Shown piece after piece: positions 1 to 9,740 of a stretch of DNA of 32,088 nt. Both the position numbers and the translations under genes were made by a program. The stretch covers positions 1-32,088 of the forward strand of contig JACPLF010000001.1 in assembly GCA_016186645.1 (NCBI GenBank), written 5' to 3'. The notes under the pieces are model-generated. The model searched no databases. It worked only from the letters and a program-made list of their open reading frames with translations, and was not told the DNA's origin. This stretch comes from Candidatus Levyibacteriota bacterium. GTDB lineage: Bacteria; Patescibacteriota; Microgenomatia; Levybacterales; UBA12049. Positions within the stretch are counted from its first letter, which is position 1; every line of letters starts with the position of its first letter.

Positions 1-114
1 CTGCAGCTGGAGAATAGGACTGCCATCCCGAGGAAGAAGTATGCATACATTCTCTTTCAAGCCTTTGCCCAAACGGAAATTTATATGTTTAAGCAGCCTT
101 GGAGGAGAAAGTGA
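1..114 (+). CDS. 3' end of an unidentified CDS truncated by the window edge
   Basis: Frame 1 open from base 1 to TGA at 112-114 (LQLENRTAIPRKKYAYILFQAFAQTEIYMFKQPWRRK*); no family recognised. Confidence 0.3.
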   Translation: MQLENRTAIPRKKYAYILFQAFAQTEIYMFKQPWRRK

Positions 115-396
115 TTATGTCGTACAATATAACTTTTGCGACATCACACAGCTTTAAATTCATGGAGAAGTGGCATTATAATATCAAATATTAAATATAA
201 AATATCAAAAATTTCCAGACATTACCCTTCGGGATGATAATTATTCTCTTGAAATTTCAGACGGTATAAATTTGATACTCTTCCCTACTATGGGACTAGT
301 ATTTTATTTATTTTTGAGGCTAATTGAAGCTAAAATTGAATTTTTTTTGACTTCTCCGGCGTTTTGAGAATCAGGGAAGAGTTATTCACTCTGGAC

Positions 397-900
397 TTAC
401 ACTTTCAATAAGTATCCCACGATTATTCCGACAGTGGTTGTGATGGAACCTATTATAAATAATTCAATTGCGCTTCGAAGAGGCCTATGTTCTACAAGAT
501 ATCCTTTTATATAGCCAACAATGAAAAGTCCGAAGAAAGCAGAGAGAATAGCAAAAATTCTTGCAATTGGCTGATCAAACAATAATATTGGAATGATCGA
601 AAAAGTTCCGCCCATTAAATACGAAAGGAACATAATAAGAGCGCCTACAAAAAGGCTATCGGTATGTTTGCCGCTTTTATCCAGCTGATGTACGGCTTTT
701 TCGCTTGAGTATTGGCCTGCTGCCATTGACGATGCCTCAACGGTTACAGCAACAAGAGCTGCTAAGACTATGATTGCTTTATCACTCACTCCGGTTGAGA
801 TACCGACAACCACTCCTGTTGTTGACACAATGCCATCCTGAAGCCCAAACATAAGAGATCGGAGATAGTCCTCATGCAATATTTCTCTAACTTTTCTCAT
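397..900 (-). CDS. VIT1/CCC1-family transporter-like membrane protein
   Basis: ORF with RSLMFGLQDGIVSTTGVVVGIS and VEASSMAAGQYSSEKA motifs typical of VIT1/CCC1. Confidence 0.85.
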   Translation of the reverse strand: MRKVREILHEDYLRSLMFGLQDGIVSTTGVVVGISTGVSDKAIIVLAALVAVTVEASSMAAGQYSSEKAVHQLDKSGKHTDSLFVGALIMFLSYLMGGTFSIIPILLFDQPIARIFAILSAFFGLFIVGYIKGYLVEHRPLRSAIELFIIGSITTTVGIIVGYLLKV

Positions 901-984
901 ATTTATTTCCCGTATTCATAACGTAATGATATCAATCTTTTGATCAATTGACAATCTGCTAAGCCACGTCGTAAAATTAATTTG

Positions 985-1917
985 ATGGATACTCAACTGC
1001 CTAATCTCATCGATCAATTTCTCGAATATTTGGAAATTGAGAAAAATTGCAGTAAATTAACGATCCGGGATTACAGACATTATTTGGAAGTTTTCAATTT
1101 ATGGTTCAACGAAAACATGACGGATCGGAAGATTTCGGATTTGGACCTGCATACTGTCAGAAAATATCGCGTCTTCTTGGCAAATCGGGCTGATGATAGA
1201 GGTTTAACCCTTAAACGTGTAACCCAGAACTATTATGTTATCGCACTTCGATCATTTTTACGTTTTCTAATTAAAAATGACCACACAACACTAGAACCTT
1301 CAAAAATTGATTTGCCAAAAACCGAAAGCAGAAGTCTTAAATTTTTGGAGCGTGAACAGATTGATAGATTGGTAACTTCAATTGATACCTCCAGGGAAGA
1401 TGGGATTAGGGATAGAGCGATTTTTGAACTTCTTTTTTCAACCGGACTTCGTGTTTCAGAACTTGTTAAATTGAATCATAATCAAATTAATCTTGATCGG
1501 CGTGAGTTCGGGGTCGTGGGAAAAGGCGGACGCGCACGCGTGGTTTTTGTTTCAGACCGCGCAGAAGAATGGGTTACGCGCTATCTCAAAGAAAGAAAAG
1601 ATAATTTCAAGCCTTTGTTTATTCGTTACTCCGGTAGAATTATTGAGGAGGATAACGGAGAGAAAATGAGATTAACTGCCAGAAGTATTGAGCGGATTGT
1701 GAAAAAATATGTCCGGCTTACTCGCTTGCCGGTTGACGCAACAGTTCATACGCTTAGGCATTCTTTCGCAACGGATTTACTTACAAACGGAGCCGATCTT
1801 CGATCTGTTCAAGAAATGCTCGGGCACAAAAACATCGCAACCACCCAGATTTATACGCACGTCACAAATAAACAGCTGCGGGATGTTCACAAGAGTTTCC
1901 ATTCAGGGAATAAATAG
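985..1917 (+). CDS. Tyrosine recombinase, XerC/XerD/XerA-like
   Basis: SAM-like N-terminal domain plus catalytic motifs TGLRVSEL, HTLRHSFAT, LGHKN, TQIYTHV; ATG at 985. Confidence 0.93.
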   Translation: MDTQLPNLIDQFLEYLEIEKNCSKLTIRDYRHYLEVFNLWFNENMTDRKISDLDLHTVRKYRVFLANRADDRGLTLKRVTQNYYVIALRSFLRFLIKNDHTTLEPSKIDLPKTESRSLKFLEREQIDRLVTSIDTSREDGIRDRAIFELLFSTGLRVSELVKLNHNQINLDRREFGVVGKGGRARVVFVSDRAEEWVTRYLKERKDNFKPLFIRYSGRIIEEDNGEKMRLTARSIERIVKKYVRLTRLPVDATVHTLRHSFATDLLTNGADLRSVQEMLGHKNIATTQIYTHVTNKQLRDVHKSFHSGNK

Positions 1918-1931
1918 CGAGGAAGTAAAGA

Positions 1932-2303
1932 TTAATTAGGATTTATTTTAATTACTCTTGGTTTTTTCAGCAATCTCGCTGTTCCTTCTTGCATCAAGGC
2001 GGGAAAATTATTTGGATCGCTGACTACCTTTTTTAAGCCAGCGGGATCAAGAGAGCCATTCATAACACGTTCGGTAATTATTTCAGCAATTGCATCCATG
2101 AGTTCAGGAGCTATTAATGGATCTTCATGCTTAAGAGGTTTTAACTTATCGATAGGATGTAATTCCGCCAATCTTTCACTAATTCCCCGCATAACCTCTT
2201 CCTTGTAGTCTGGATCCTTTGCTATTCGAGCGAGCCCTTCATTAATCTTTCTTTTAAGATTCTCGAGATCTTTATCTTCTGGTTCAGATTCTGGTTTATT
2301 CAT
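1932..2303 (-). CDS. Hypothetical charged helical protein
   Basis: ORF track 1932-2333; second Met (MNKPESEPED...) is the more plausible start. Confidence 0.55.
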   Translation of the reverse strand: MNKPESEPEDKDLENLKRKINEGLARIAKDPDYKEEVMRGISERLAELHPIDKLKPLKHEDPLIAPELMDAIAEIITERVMNGSLDPAGLKKVVSDPNNFPALMQEGTARLLKKPRVIKINPN

Positions 2304-2454
2304 ATACAATATGATTAGCTTATTATACATCACTGGTGCATAGAGAGTATCTACCGATGTGGGATCGGTACGGCTTGGCGAAAGATAAATGAATTTTCCT
2401 TTTCCAATTCTAAATTTTGTATTCTAATCCTAAGTTATTTTTGAATCTAAGTCA

Positions 2455-2484
2455 TCACAAAATACGCAATTGCCAGAAATGTGA
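2455..2484. promoter_or_regulatory. 30-bp dyad, operator-like copy A
   Basis: TCACAAAATACGCAATTGCCAGAAATGTGA: TCACA/TGTGA ends around a GCAATTGC palindrome. Confidence 0.5.
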
Positions 2485-2507
2485 GGGTTTAGATTAATGT
2501 TGAGATT

Positions 2508-3086
2508 TTAAATCCCAAAATATTCTTTATAGACAGGTTCATTTTCTATTCTGCTGACAGTAAGAATTAAAACTTCATTTCCTATATTGCAAACTTGTCT
2601 TAGGTATTCAATTTCATCATGGCATTTAAATGGAGTAAGATAAACACTTTTTTGAAGCTTTAAGAATTTCAGTCTCTTTAAAGTTTTTCTAAATAGCTCT
2701 CTTTCCTGTTTTTTGCCTGTGTAAATGTCATAAATAATAATTCTCCACTTCCCATCCCAGTTTCTCTGATCTAATTCTATATCCTCAATATTAAATTTCA
2801 GAATCTTCTTTTTACCCTTATCGGAAATTTTAACTATATGCCCATCATTTATTTCAGCAATTTCAATTAATTTTTGATCGTGAAGTCTCTTGAGAACCTG
2901 CTTGAGTCTCCAAGTGTTGAATTTTTTCCATTCGTTTTTTTCTCTTTTTCGTTGTTCATCCAGGAATGGTTTTAGTGCCATTGGAAGACCTGGCATAATA
3001 ATGCTGGCTGCAAGAAATGTGCCCGCGCCAAGAAGCATAAGAACATCTTTTACTTTAGGATCGATTTTGTTAGAAGCTGGTCTCAT
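2508..3086 (-). CDS. PaaX-like regulator: N-terminal hydrophobic segment, winged helix, C-terminal Cas2-like domain
   Basis: WRLKQVLKRLHDQKLIEIAEINDGHIVKISDKGKKKIL (wHTH-like) followed by WDGKWRIIIYDI...RELFRKTLKRLKFLKLQKSVYLTPF (PaaX C-terminal/Cas2-like). Confidence 0.8.
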   Translation of the reverse strand: MRPASNKIDPKVKDVLMLLGAGTFLAASIIMPGLPMALKPFLDEQRKREKNEWKKFNTWRLKQVLKRLHDQKLIEIAEINDGHIVKISDKGKKKILKFNIEDIELDQRNWDGKWRIIIYDIYTGKKQERELFRKTLKRLKFLKLQKSVYLTPFKCHDEIEYLRQVCNIGNEVLILTVSRIENEPVYKEYFGI

Positions 3087-3118
3087 TTTTTTAGATTTTA
3101 CCTCTCAATCCTAAAGTA

Positions 3119-3148
3119 TCACAAAATTAGCAATTGCACAATTTGTGA
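3119..3148. promoter_or_regulatory. 30-bp dyad, operator-like copy B, upstream of the PaaX-like gene
   Basis: TCACAAAATTAGCAATTGCACAATTTGTGA: same length, ends and core as copy A. Confidence 0.55.
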
Positions 3149-3219
3149 TGGAAACCGCAACTATGATATATTTACGATATATTAAAAATTAATATCTTAT
3201 TTCATTGTCAAATCTTAGC

Positions 3220-3255
3220 AACGTTCACAAAAGTTTCCATTCAGGAAATAAGTAA
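3220..3255 (+). pseudogene. Remnant of the C-terminus of a second Xer-like recombinase
   Basis: Encodes NVHKSFHSGNK* versus DVHKSFHSGNK* of the 985-1917 gene; the three differences in the 32-bp match are synonymous. Confidence 0.7.
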
Positions 3256-3257
3256 GT

Positions 3258-4355
3258 CTAGGGTGTGATAATCTTTCCGAACCCTGGTTTTGCGGGGATT
3301 TTGTTGTTTTCAAAAACTTTTTTTCCGCGGATAAATACTCGCTGCACTTTTCCCTTAACTTTAAAACCTTCAAACGGAGACCATTTGCACTTAGTAAATA
3401 ATGATGAATTATGAATGATAAATGATGAATTAAGATCAACGACTACTTTCGTTCTATAATTGGTTTTAATTCCGAAGATTTTTGCGGGATTTATGTGGCA
3501 CAGCCTAACAACATCTTCAATTGCCAATCTTTTTTCAGAAACTGCTGTTAATAAAAGAGGAAGAGTTGTCTCAAGTCCTGGAACTCCGAAGGGAGCTATC
3601 TCTCCCCTCTTTTCTTCAATCGTGTGTGGGGCGTGGTCGGATTCAATTACATCAATATATTTTAAATTCTTCCACAAAAAATCCTGATTTTTTTTGCTTG
3701 TTAATTGCGGTTTCATTTTGCCAAACGGGCCTAAACGTTTAACGTCATTTTCGGTCAAAAATAAATGATGAGGTGTTACACCGCAGGTTATTCTCGAATC
3801 TTCTTCTTTTGCCTTGATAATTTGTTTTAAATCAAGAGCAGTACTTATGTGACAGACATGAACTTTATTCCCAAACTTTTTTGCCAATGTAATTACGGCA
3901 TCCAACATATCATCTTCCGCATGAACAAGTATCGGTTTTTCAAAATCAGAAAAAAGTCTAATACTTGGTAGTATTGAACTTTTTTTCCAAGCAATGAAGG
4001 TTTCTTCAAGAATGTTTTTATCAATTAAAAAATTTCCGGTTGTTTTGCTCAAGTAAAGCTTTAATCCGAATACCTTATTTATTATTTTAGGGAATTCTTT
4101 GAGGTTATCTCCTACCGAGCCGAAATAAAAGCCGACATCGCAGACAATTTTTTCTTTTGCAATTTTTATTTTTTCATTTAATATCTTTAAAGTTGTAATT
4201 GGAACTTTATTATTCGGCATGTCAAGAATTGTGGTAAAGCCTCCGGCTAAGGCAGCTGTTGTTCCTGTATAAAAATCTTCTTTATGGGTTTGCCCCGGGT
4301 CGCGCAAATGGACATGCGGATCAATGAGTCCAGGCAAAATAAGTTTTCCAGTCAT
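3258..4355 (-). CDS. pyrC: Dihydroorotase
   Basis: GLIDPHVHLRDPG, DVIESDHAPHT, CKWSPFEGFKVKGKV. Confidence 0.93.
   Translation of the reverse strand: MTGKLILPGLIDPHVHLRDPGQTHKEDFYTGTTAALAGGFTTILDMPNNKVPITTLKILNEKIKIAKEKIVCDVGFYFGSVGDNLKEFPKIINKVFGLKLYLSKTTGNFLIDKNILEETFIAWKKSSILPSIRLFSDFEKPILVHAEDDMLDAVITLAKKFGNKVHVCHISTALDLKQIIKAKEEDSRITCGVTPHHLFLTENDVKRLGPFGKMKPQLTSKKNQDFLWKNLKYIDVIESDHAPHTIEEKRGEIAPFGVPGLETTLPLLLTAVSEKRLAIEDVVRLCHINPAKIFGIKTNYRTKVVVDLNSSFIIHNSSLFTKCKWSPFEGFKVKGKVQRVFIRGKKVFENNKIPAKPGFGKIITP
3397..3431. repeat. Degenerate heptamer array (5 x 7 bp) inside pyrC
   Basis: aataatg/atgaatt/atgaatg/ataaatg/atgaatt; encodes part of LNSSFIIHNSSLF. Confidence 0.8.
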
Positions 4356-5296
4356 TTAATTTTTCCCAATACACTAGCTAGAAGGGCCATCCTGACATGA
4401 AGTCCATTACTCATTTGTTCGGTGAGATAGACGGCTCTTGAGTCATTATCCACGTCGGGATTTATTTCACCAACTCTTGGCAATGGATGCATAAGAATAA
4501 GATCTTTTCTAGCTTGTTCCATAAGTTTTTTGTTAACGATGTAGAAATTTTTTATCTTTTCATAAACGGAAAGATTTGAGAATCGTTCTTTTTGTATTCT
4601 TGTTACATACAGAACATTAACTTTTTTTATGACTTCATCAAGTTTTTCTACTTGTGTGATTAAGACCCGATTTTTTAATTGATCTTTTAAATCCTCCGGC
4701 ATGCGAAGAATTTTTGGTGAGACAAAGAAAAATTCAACCTTGCCCATTTTCGCCAGAAGTTTGGATAAAGAATGAACAGTTCTTCCATTGAGAAGGTCAC
4801 CAACAAAAGCTATTTTTAATCCGTCTATTTTTTTAAATTTTCCTAAAATAGTAAAAAGATCAAGGAGAGCTTGGGTCGGATGTTCCCCAACGCCATCACC
4901 GGCATTGATAATAGGGACTGTTGATGCCAAAGCTGCTTTTTTTGCAGACCCTACTTCCGGATGTCGAAGAACAATTATGTCGCTGTAACATTCAAAAGTT
5001 CTGATAGTATCTTCAAGAGTCTCTCCTTTGGCAACAGAAGAATAAGTCATGCCCTGAAGAGGAATTATTCCACCTCCCAGCCGTTGCATGGCAGAAATAA
5101 ATGAGCCAAAGGTTCGGCTTGACGGTTCATAAAAAAGAGCTGTCATAATTTTACCTTGTAACATTTTTGAATTTTTGCCAGCCCTAACTATCTTTTTCAT
5201 GAGTTTTGCCTTTTGGAAAAGGAAAATTAAATCTTGTCTTGAGAATTGGTCTGCAGAGAGGATGTCCTTATTCTTAAATCCATTTTTTCTTTTCAT
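4352..5296 (-). CDS. pyrB: Aspartate carbamoyltransferase catalytic subunit
   Basis: YEPSSRT, GDGVGEHPTQALLD, MHPLPRVGEI. Confidence 0.95.
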   Translation of the reverse strand: MKRKNGFKNKDILSADQFSRQDLIFLFQKAKLMKKIVRAGKNSKMLQGKIMTALFYEPSSRTFGSFISAMQRLGGGIIPLQGMTYSSVAKGETLEDTIRTFECYSDIIVLRHPEVGSAKKAALASTVPIINAGDGVGEHPTQALLDLFTILGKFKKIDGLKIAFVGDLLNGRTVHSLSKLLAKMGKVEFFFVSPKILRMPEDLKDQLKNRVLITQVEKLDEVIKKVNVLYVTRIQKERFSNLSVYEKIKNFYIVNKKLMEQARKDLILMHPLPRVGEINPDVDNDSRAVYLTEQMSNGLHVRMALLASVLGKIK

Positions 5297-5299
5297 ATT

Positions 5300-6235
5300 T
5301 TATTTCATTAAGATTGCTAGTACAGCCTTTTGTGCATGGAGCCGATTTCCTGCCTGATCAAAAATAACTGACTTTGGACCATCAATGACCGCGGATTCCA
5401 CCTCGTTGCCTCTGTACACTGGCATGTCATGCATAAAAATAGCACCCTTTTTAGCGAGTTTCATAAGAGCTTGCGTTACTTGATAGGGTTTGAAAATTTT
5501 CAATCTTTTCTTTCTGGTTTTTTCATCTCCCATGCTAATCCACGTGTCAGTATAAATTACATCTGCATTTTCAACTGCTTCTTTTGGATTCTCTAATTCG
5601 GTTATTTGGCCTTTGCTTTTTTTTGCAAGTATTTTTGCTTGTTCGGAAACTTGAGGCAACATTTTAAAACCCTTTGGAGAAGCAACACGAAAATCAATTC
5701 CCAAAATTCCACTTGCTAAGGCCAGAGAATGTGTAACATTATTTTCCCCATCACCCACAAATGCAAGAGAAATACCCTTTAACCGTCCTTTTTCTTCCAA
5801 AATCGTGAGCATATCGGCTAGAATTTGGCAGGGATGTTCAAGATCGGAAAGACCATTTATGATAGGCACTTTTTTTGTATTTTTAGATAACTCAAGAAGT
5901 GTTTCGTGTTTAAAAACTCTTGCCATGATTCCATCTGTCATTTTCTCAAGCGTTCCTGCCACATCGGCAATTGTCTCGCGAACTCCAAGCTGGATATCGG
6001 CAGGAGCCAAATAAATTGCGTGACCTCCAAGCTGAGTCATTCCCGTTTCAAATGAGACTCGTGTTCTAAGGGATGGTTTTTCAAAAATCATTACCAGTGT
6101 TTTATTGTGTAGAAGCGGCTGATTTTTACCTTTTTTTCCGAGTTCTTTTTTTAGAATTTGTGCAGTCTTGAGAAGGTTGAGAAATTGCGGACCTGTTAAA
6201 TCTGCTATCCCCAAAAGATCTTTTGGAAAACTCAT
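5300..6235 (-). CDS. argF: Ornithine carbamoyltransferase-like
   Basis: KPSLRTRVSFETGM, LEHPCQILADMLT, DTWISMGDE, NRLHAQKAVLAIL; HDMP in place of HCLP. Confidence 0.88.
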   Translation of the reverse strand: MSFPKDLLGIADLTGPQFLNLLKTAQILKKELGKKGKNQPLLHNKTLVMIFEKPSLRTRVSFETGMTQLGGHAIYLAPADIQLGVRETIADVAGTLEKMTDGIMARVFKHETLLELSKNTKKVPIINGLSDLEHPCQILADMLTILEEKGRLKGISLAFVGDGENNVTHSLALASGILGIDFRVASPKGFKMLPQVSEQAKILAKKSKGQITELENPKEAVENADVIYTDTWISMGDEKTRKKRLKIFKPYQVTQALMKLAKKGAIFMHDMPVYRGNEVESAVIDGPKSVIFDQAGNRLHAQKAVLAILMK

Positions 6236-6305
6236 AATTAAGATTATCTCAGCTTAAGGGCAAAATATTTATTTTGTTAAACTTTAACAAAGAAAGGAAT
6301 TTCTG

Positions 6306-7136
6306 TCAATGACTAAGATTTTCACAAGCTGTCACAACATTTTTGAGGAGATAAGCGACATTAATTGGACCAACTCCGCCCGGGGTTGGGGTATAAAATG
6401 AGGCGACATTTTTAATTTTTTCCTCATCATAATCTCCATGAAGCTTGCCATCAGTTCCTTTGTGCAAACCCACACTAATAAGAGTCGCTCCCTTTTTTAT
6501 CATTTCGGGTTTTATCACCTGAGGCTTTCCAACTGCGGAAATAATAATATCAGCAGTTTTTGTTAGATTTTGCGGATTTTCTGTTTTGCTGTCAATTACA
6601 ATTGGATTAATTCCCATTTTTTTAAAACTGTTTATGATTGGTTTTCCTCCAGTCTCCCCTTTTCCAATAACAGCGATTTTTTTATTTTTCAGCCATTTTT
6701 TAAATCCACCTTCATAAATCTTTTCCAGGATTTTCAAAACTGCCAAGGCAATGGGAGGTTCAAATTTGGATTTAGGATGAAAACCATCTACATCCTTTTT
6801 TGGATCAATTATTTTATCAAGTTTTTCAGTATTGATAGCTTGGGGAACTGGCCGTTGAACAATAATGCCATTAACAGCGTTGTCATTATTTAGATTTTTT
6901 AATATTTCATTTAATTCTGAATTCTGAATTCTAGATTCTAAATTGACTATAGTTGTTTTTACTCCGATTTGTTTTGCTTTTAGTTTCTTTTGGTTTACGT
7001 AAGCAAGAGACGCGGTATCGTTGCCAATCAAAATTATTGCCAAATTAGGGACAATATTTTTCTTTTGAAGTTTTTTTACTTTTATTTTTAGTTCTTCAAG
7101 GATTTTCTCTGCAATTTTTCTTCCATCAATTTTCAT
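6306..7136 (-). CDS. folD: Bifunctional methylenetetrahydrofolate dehydrogenase/cyclohydrolase
   Basis: NGIIVQRPVP, KDVDGFHP, TPTPGGVGPINVAYL. Confidence 0.94.
   Translation of the reverse strand: MKIDGRKIAEKILEELKIKVKKLQKKNIVPNLAIILIGNDTASLAYVNQKKLKAKQIGVKTTIVNLESRIQNSELNEILKNLNNDNAVNGIIVQRPVPQAINTEKLDKIIDPKKDVDGFHPKSKFEPPIALAVLKILEKIYEGGFKKWLKNKKIAVIGKGETGGKPIINSFKKMGINPIVIDSKTENPQNLTKTADIIISAVGKPQVIKPEMIKKGATLISVGLHKGTDGKLHGDYDEEKIKNVASFYTPTPGGVGPINVAYLLKNVVTACENLSH
6913..6947. repeat. Degenerate heptamer array (5 x 7 bp) inside folD
   Basis: aattctg/aattctg/aattcta/gattcta/aattgac; encodes within NLESRIQNSELNEIL. Confidence 0.8.
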
Positions 7137-9622
7137 TATTCTTCAACACAAGTGGCGGAAGTAACTCTGTCTGTTGAATTTGAAAATCTCATAAGCTTTA
7201 CTCCTTGAGTGTTCCTTGAATGTCTTGGGATTTGAGAAAGTTCCAATTTTACAACCTGTCCTCTTTTGGATGTAATAATTATATTTTTGCAGTTTGGAGG
7301 AACTACTTGTGCAAAAGCAACTTTGCCGGTTTTGGGAGTTACTTTTGCCACTTTTACTCCCTGTCCTCCCCTACTTTGTCCTCGGAATTGACTAACAGGT
7401 GTTTTTTTACCAAGTCCGTTTTCCATGATTGTTATTAGATCTGTTTTGTCATCTTTTTTAATAACGTCCATGCTTATAACCTCATCGGTATTTTGCAGTT
7501 TAATTCCTCTTACTCCCCTCGTGCTTCGTCCAAGTGGCCTTACTGATTTTTCAGAAAATCTTATTGCTTTCCCATCTCTGCTTGTCAAAATAACTTCGTT
7601 ATTTCCTTCAGTTAACGCGCTCCAAACCAATTCGTCGCCTTTATCAAGTTTGATTGCTAAAATTCCGTTTCTCCTTATATTTTCAAACTCAGTCAAAGCT
7701 GTCTTTTTGACTGTACCGTTTTTGGTAGAGAGAAAGACGTATTTAAATGTTTCTTCCTCAACGCCTTTTTTCCCAACTTTGTAATTAATAAAGGATTCAA
7801 CTTTTTCATTTTGCTCGACATTAATAAGATTTACAATTGCAGTTCCTTTGCTTGTTCTTTGCGATTCTGCTATTTCGAAAGCTCTTAGCTGATAAACTTT
7901 TCCTTGATTTGTAAAGAACAGAATGTTGTCGTGAGTTTGAGCATAACGAATGTTCAAAATTCCATCTTCTTCCTTTGTTGTCATTCCCCGCACTCCTTTT
8001 CCTCCCCTGTGCTGAACTCTAAAACTGTTCAGACTCTGACGTTTGATATAGCCACTATTAGTAATAGTCATAACTGTTGGTTCGTTTGGAATCAAATCTT
8101 CTTCTGAAAATTCCCCAACCTTGCTTTTATACACTTTGGTCCGTCTTGGATCTGCAAATTTTTCTTTAAGAACTTTTAGCTCTTCTCTGATAACGCTTAA
8201 AATCTTTTCAGAATGTAAGAGAAGATCTTCCAAATAATCAATTGTTTCTTTGACCATAATCCGTTCGTCTTCTATTTTTTGCCGTTCCAATGCTGCGAGG
8301 CGGCGAAGCTGCATATCCAAAATTGCAGTTGCCTGAATATCGCTTAGCTTGAGCTTTGTTATCAAATTTTGCTTGGCATCCTCCTGGGTCTTAGATTCCC
8401 GAATTGTTTTAATTACCGCATCAATTGAATCAACAGCAATTTTTAAACCTTGCAGAATATGAAGTCTTGCTCTAGCCTCTCTTAATTCAAATTCCGATCG
8501 TTTGGTTACAACAAAATATCTATGTTTTAAATATTCTTCAAGAATTGTTTTAAGATTAAGCGTTTGAGGCGTACCGTTGACAAGAGCAACAATGTTGGCT
8601 GGGAAACTTGTCTGAAGACTTGTGTGCTTAAATAAATTATTTAAAACTTTTTTTGGAGCAGTATCTCTTTTAAGTTCCACAACAACTCTAATTCCGTGTC
8701 TGTCAGACTCATCGCGTAAATCAGAAATTCCCTCGATCTTTTTCTCTCGCGCCAATTCTGCAATTCTGGCAACCATGAGAGCTTTGTTGACCTGATATGG
8801 AAGCTCTGTAATAATAATTGCTGATTTTCCCTGGCCTATGTCTTCGATTTCAGCTTTACCTCGAATTATTACTCTTCCTCGGCCGGTCGTATAAACATTT
8901 TTGATTTCCGCCATGTCATAAATTGCTCCGGCTGTTGGGAAATCAGGGCCTTTAATAAATTCCAAAAGATCATCAACAGTAACGTTACTTGTTAAGGAAA
9001 AACCTTTGCCTGGGGCTGTTGTTTTCGTTTTTCCAATCATGAAAGTGATTGCGTCAATCAACTCCCCCAAATTATGAGGCGGAATTTTGGTTGCCATGCC
9101 AACTGCAATTCCCTCGCTCCCCATCAAAAGGAGATTCGGAAGTTTTGCAGGGAGGAAAACCGGTTCATTGAGTGTAGCGTCAAAATTTGGAATATAATTT
9201 ACAGTTTCTTTGTCCAAATCAGTCAGCATCTCCCCAGTTATTGCCGCCAATCTTGCCTCTGTATAACGCATTGCTGCCGGCGGATCTCCATCCATAGAGC
9301 CGTAATTTCCCTGTCCGTCAATCAAAGGATAGCGCATGGAAAAATCCTGAGCGAGCCTAACCAACGCATCATAAATTGGTAAGTCTCCATGAGGGTGATA
9401 TTTTCCCATGACTTCTCCGACAATTTTTGCACTCTTTGCATATTTTGCGGTGTGGGTTAGGTTTAATTCGTGCAGCGCAAAAAGAATTCTTCGGTGGACT
9501 GGTTTTAGACCATCTCTGACATCAGGAAGTGCGCGGGAAACAATAACAGACATAGCATAATCCAAGTACGCCCGTTTTACTTCTCCTGTAATTTCGGTTT
9601 GCTTTAAAGTTCCAATATTCAT
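7136..9622 (-). CDS. gyrA: DNA gyrase subunit A
   Basis: [34 protein letters not shown], GyrA-box-like [11 protein letters not shown]. Confidence 0.96.
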   Translation of the reverse strand: MNIGTLKQTEITGEVKRAYLDYAMSVIVSRALPDVRDGLKPVHRRILFALHELNLTHTAKYAKSAKIVGEVMGKYHPHGDLPIYDALVRLAQDFSMRYPLIDGQGNYGSMDGDPPAAMRYTEARLAAITGEMLTDLDKETVNYIPNFDATLNEPVFLPAKLPNLLLMGSEGIAVGMATKIPPHNLGELIDAITFMIGKTKTTAPGKGFSLTSNVTVDDLLEFIKGPDFPTAGAIYDMAEIKNVYTTGRGRVIIRGKAEIEDIGQGKSAIIITELPYQVNKALMVARIAELAREKKIEGISDLRDESDRHGIRVVVELKRDTAPKKVLNNLFKHTSLQTSFPANIVALVNGTPQTLNLKTILEEYLKHRYFVVTKRSEFELREARARLHILQGLKIAVDSIDAVIKTIRESKTQEDAKQNLITKLKLSDIQATAILDMQLRRLAALERQKIEDERIMVKETIDYLEDLLLHSEKILSVIREELKVLKEKFADPRRTKVYKSKVGEFSEEDLIPNEPTVMTITNSGYIKRQSLNSFRVQHRGGKGVRGMTTKEEDGILNIRYAQTHDNILFFTNQGKVYQLRAFEIAESQRTSKGTAIVNLINVEQNEKVESFINYKVGKKGVEEETFKYVFLSTKNGTVKKTALTEFENIRRNGILAIKLDKGDELVWSALTEGNNEVILTSRDGKAIRFSEKSVRPLGRSTRGVRGIKLQNTDEVISMDVIKKDDKTDLITIMENGLGKKTPVSQFRGQSRGGQGVKVAKVTPKTGKVAFAQVVPPNCKNIIITSKRGQVVKLELSQIPRHSRNTQGVKLMRFSNSTDRVTSATCVEE

Positions 9623-9623
9623 A

Positions 9624-9740
9624 AAATTAATCTCAAAATTTAAATCTCAAATGTCAAATCCAAATCTTAAAGTTCAAAACTTTTGCCTAGATTTTAGATT
9701 TAAGTTTTAGTTTTGAGTTTTGCGATCTAAGCTCTGAGAT
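9624..9740. repeat. Inverted array of degenerate 7-8 bp repeats between ppa and gyrA
   Basis: tctcaaa/atttaaa/tctcaaa/tgtcaaa... then tagattttagatttaagttttagttttgagtttt in inverse sense. Confidence 0.65.

Noticed and set aside
1709-1939. 76-aa ORF overlapping the xer gene
   Set aside because: Alternative frame inside the recombinase catalytic domain.
2508-3086. Cas2 / CRISPR system
   Set aside because: The Cas2-like fold is fused to a winged helix as in PaaX; no Cas1, other cas genes or repeat-spacer arrays are present.
3215-3439. 74-aa ORF MILIHHLSFIIHHYLL... on the minus strand
   Set aside because: Out-of-frame translation of pyrC; its N-terminus is the heptamer array read in another frame.
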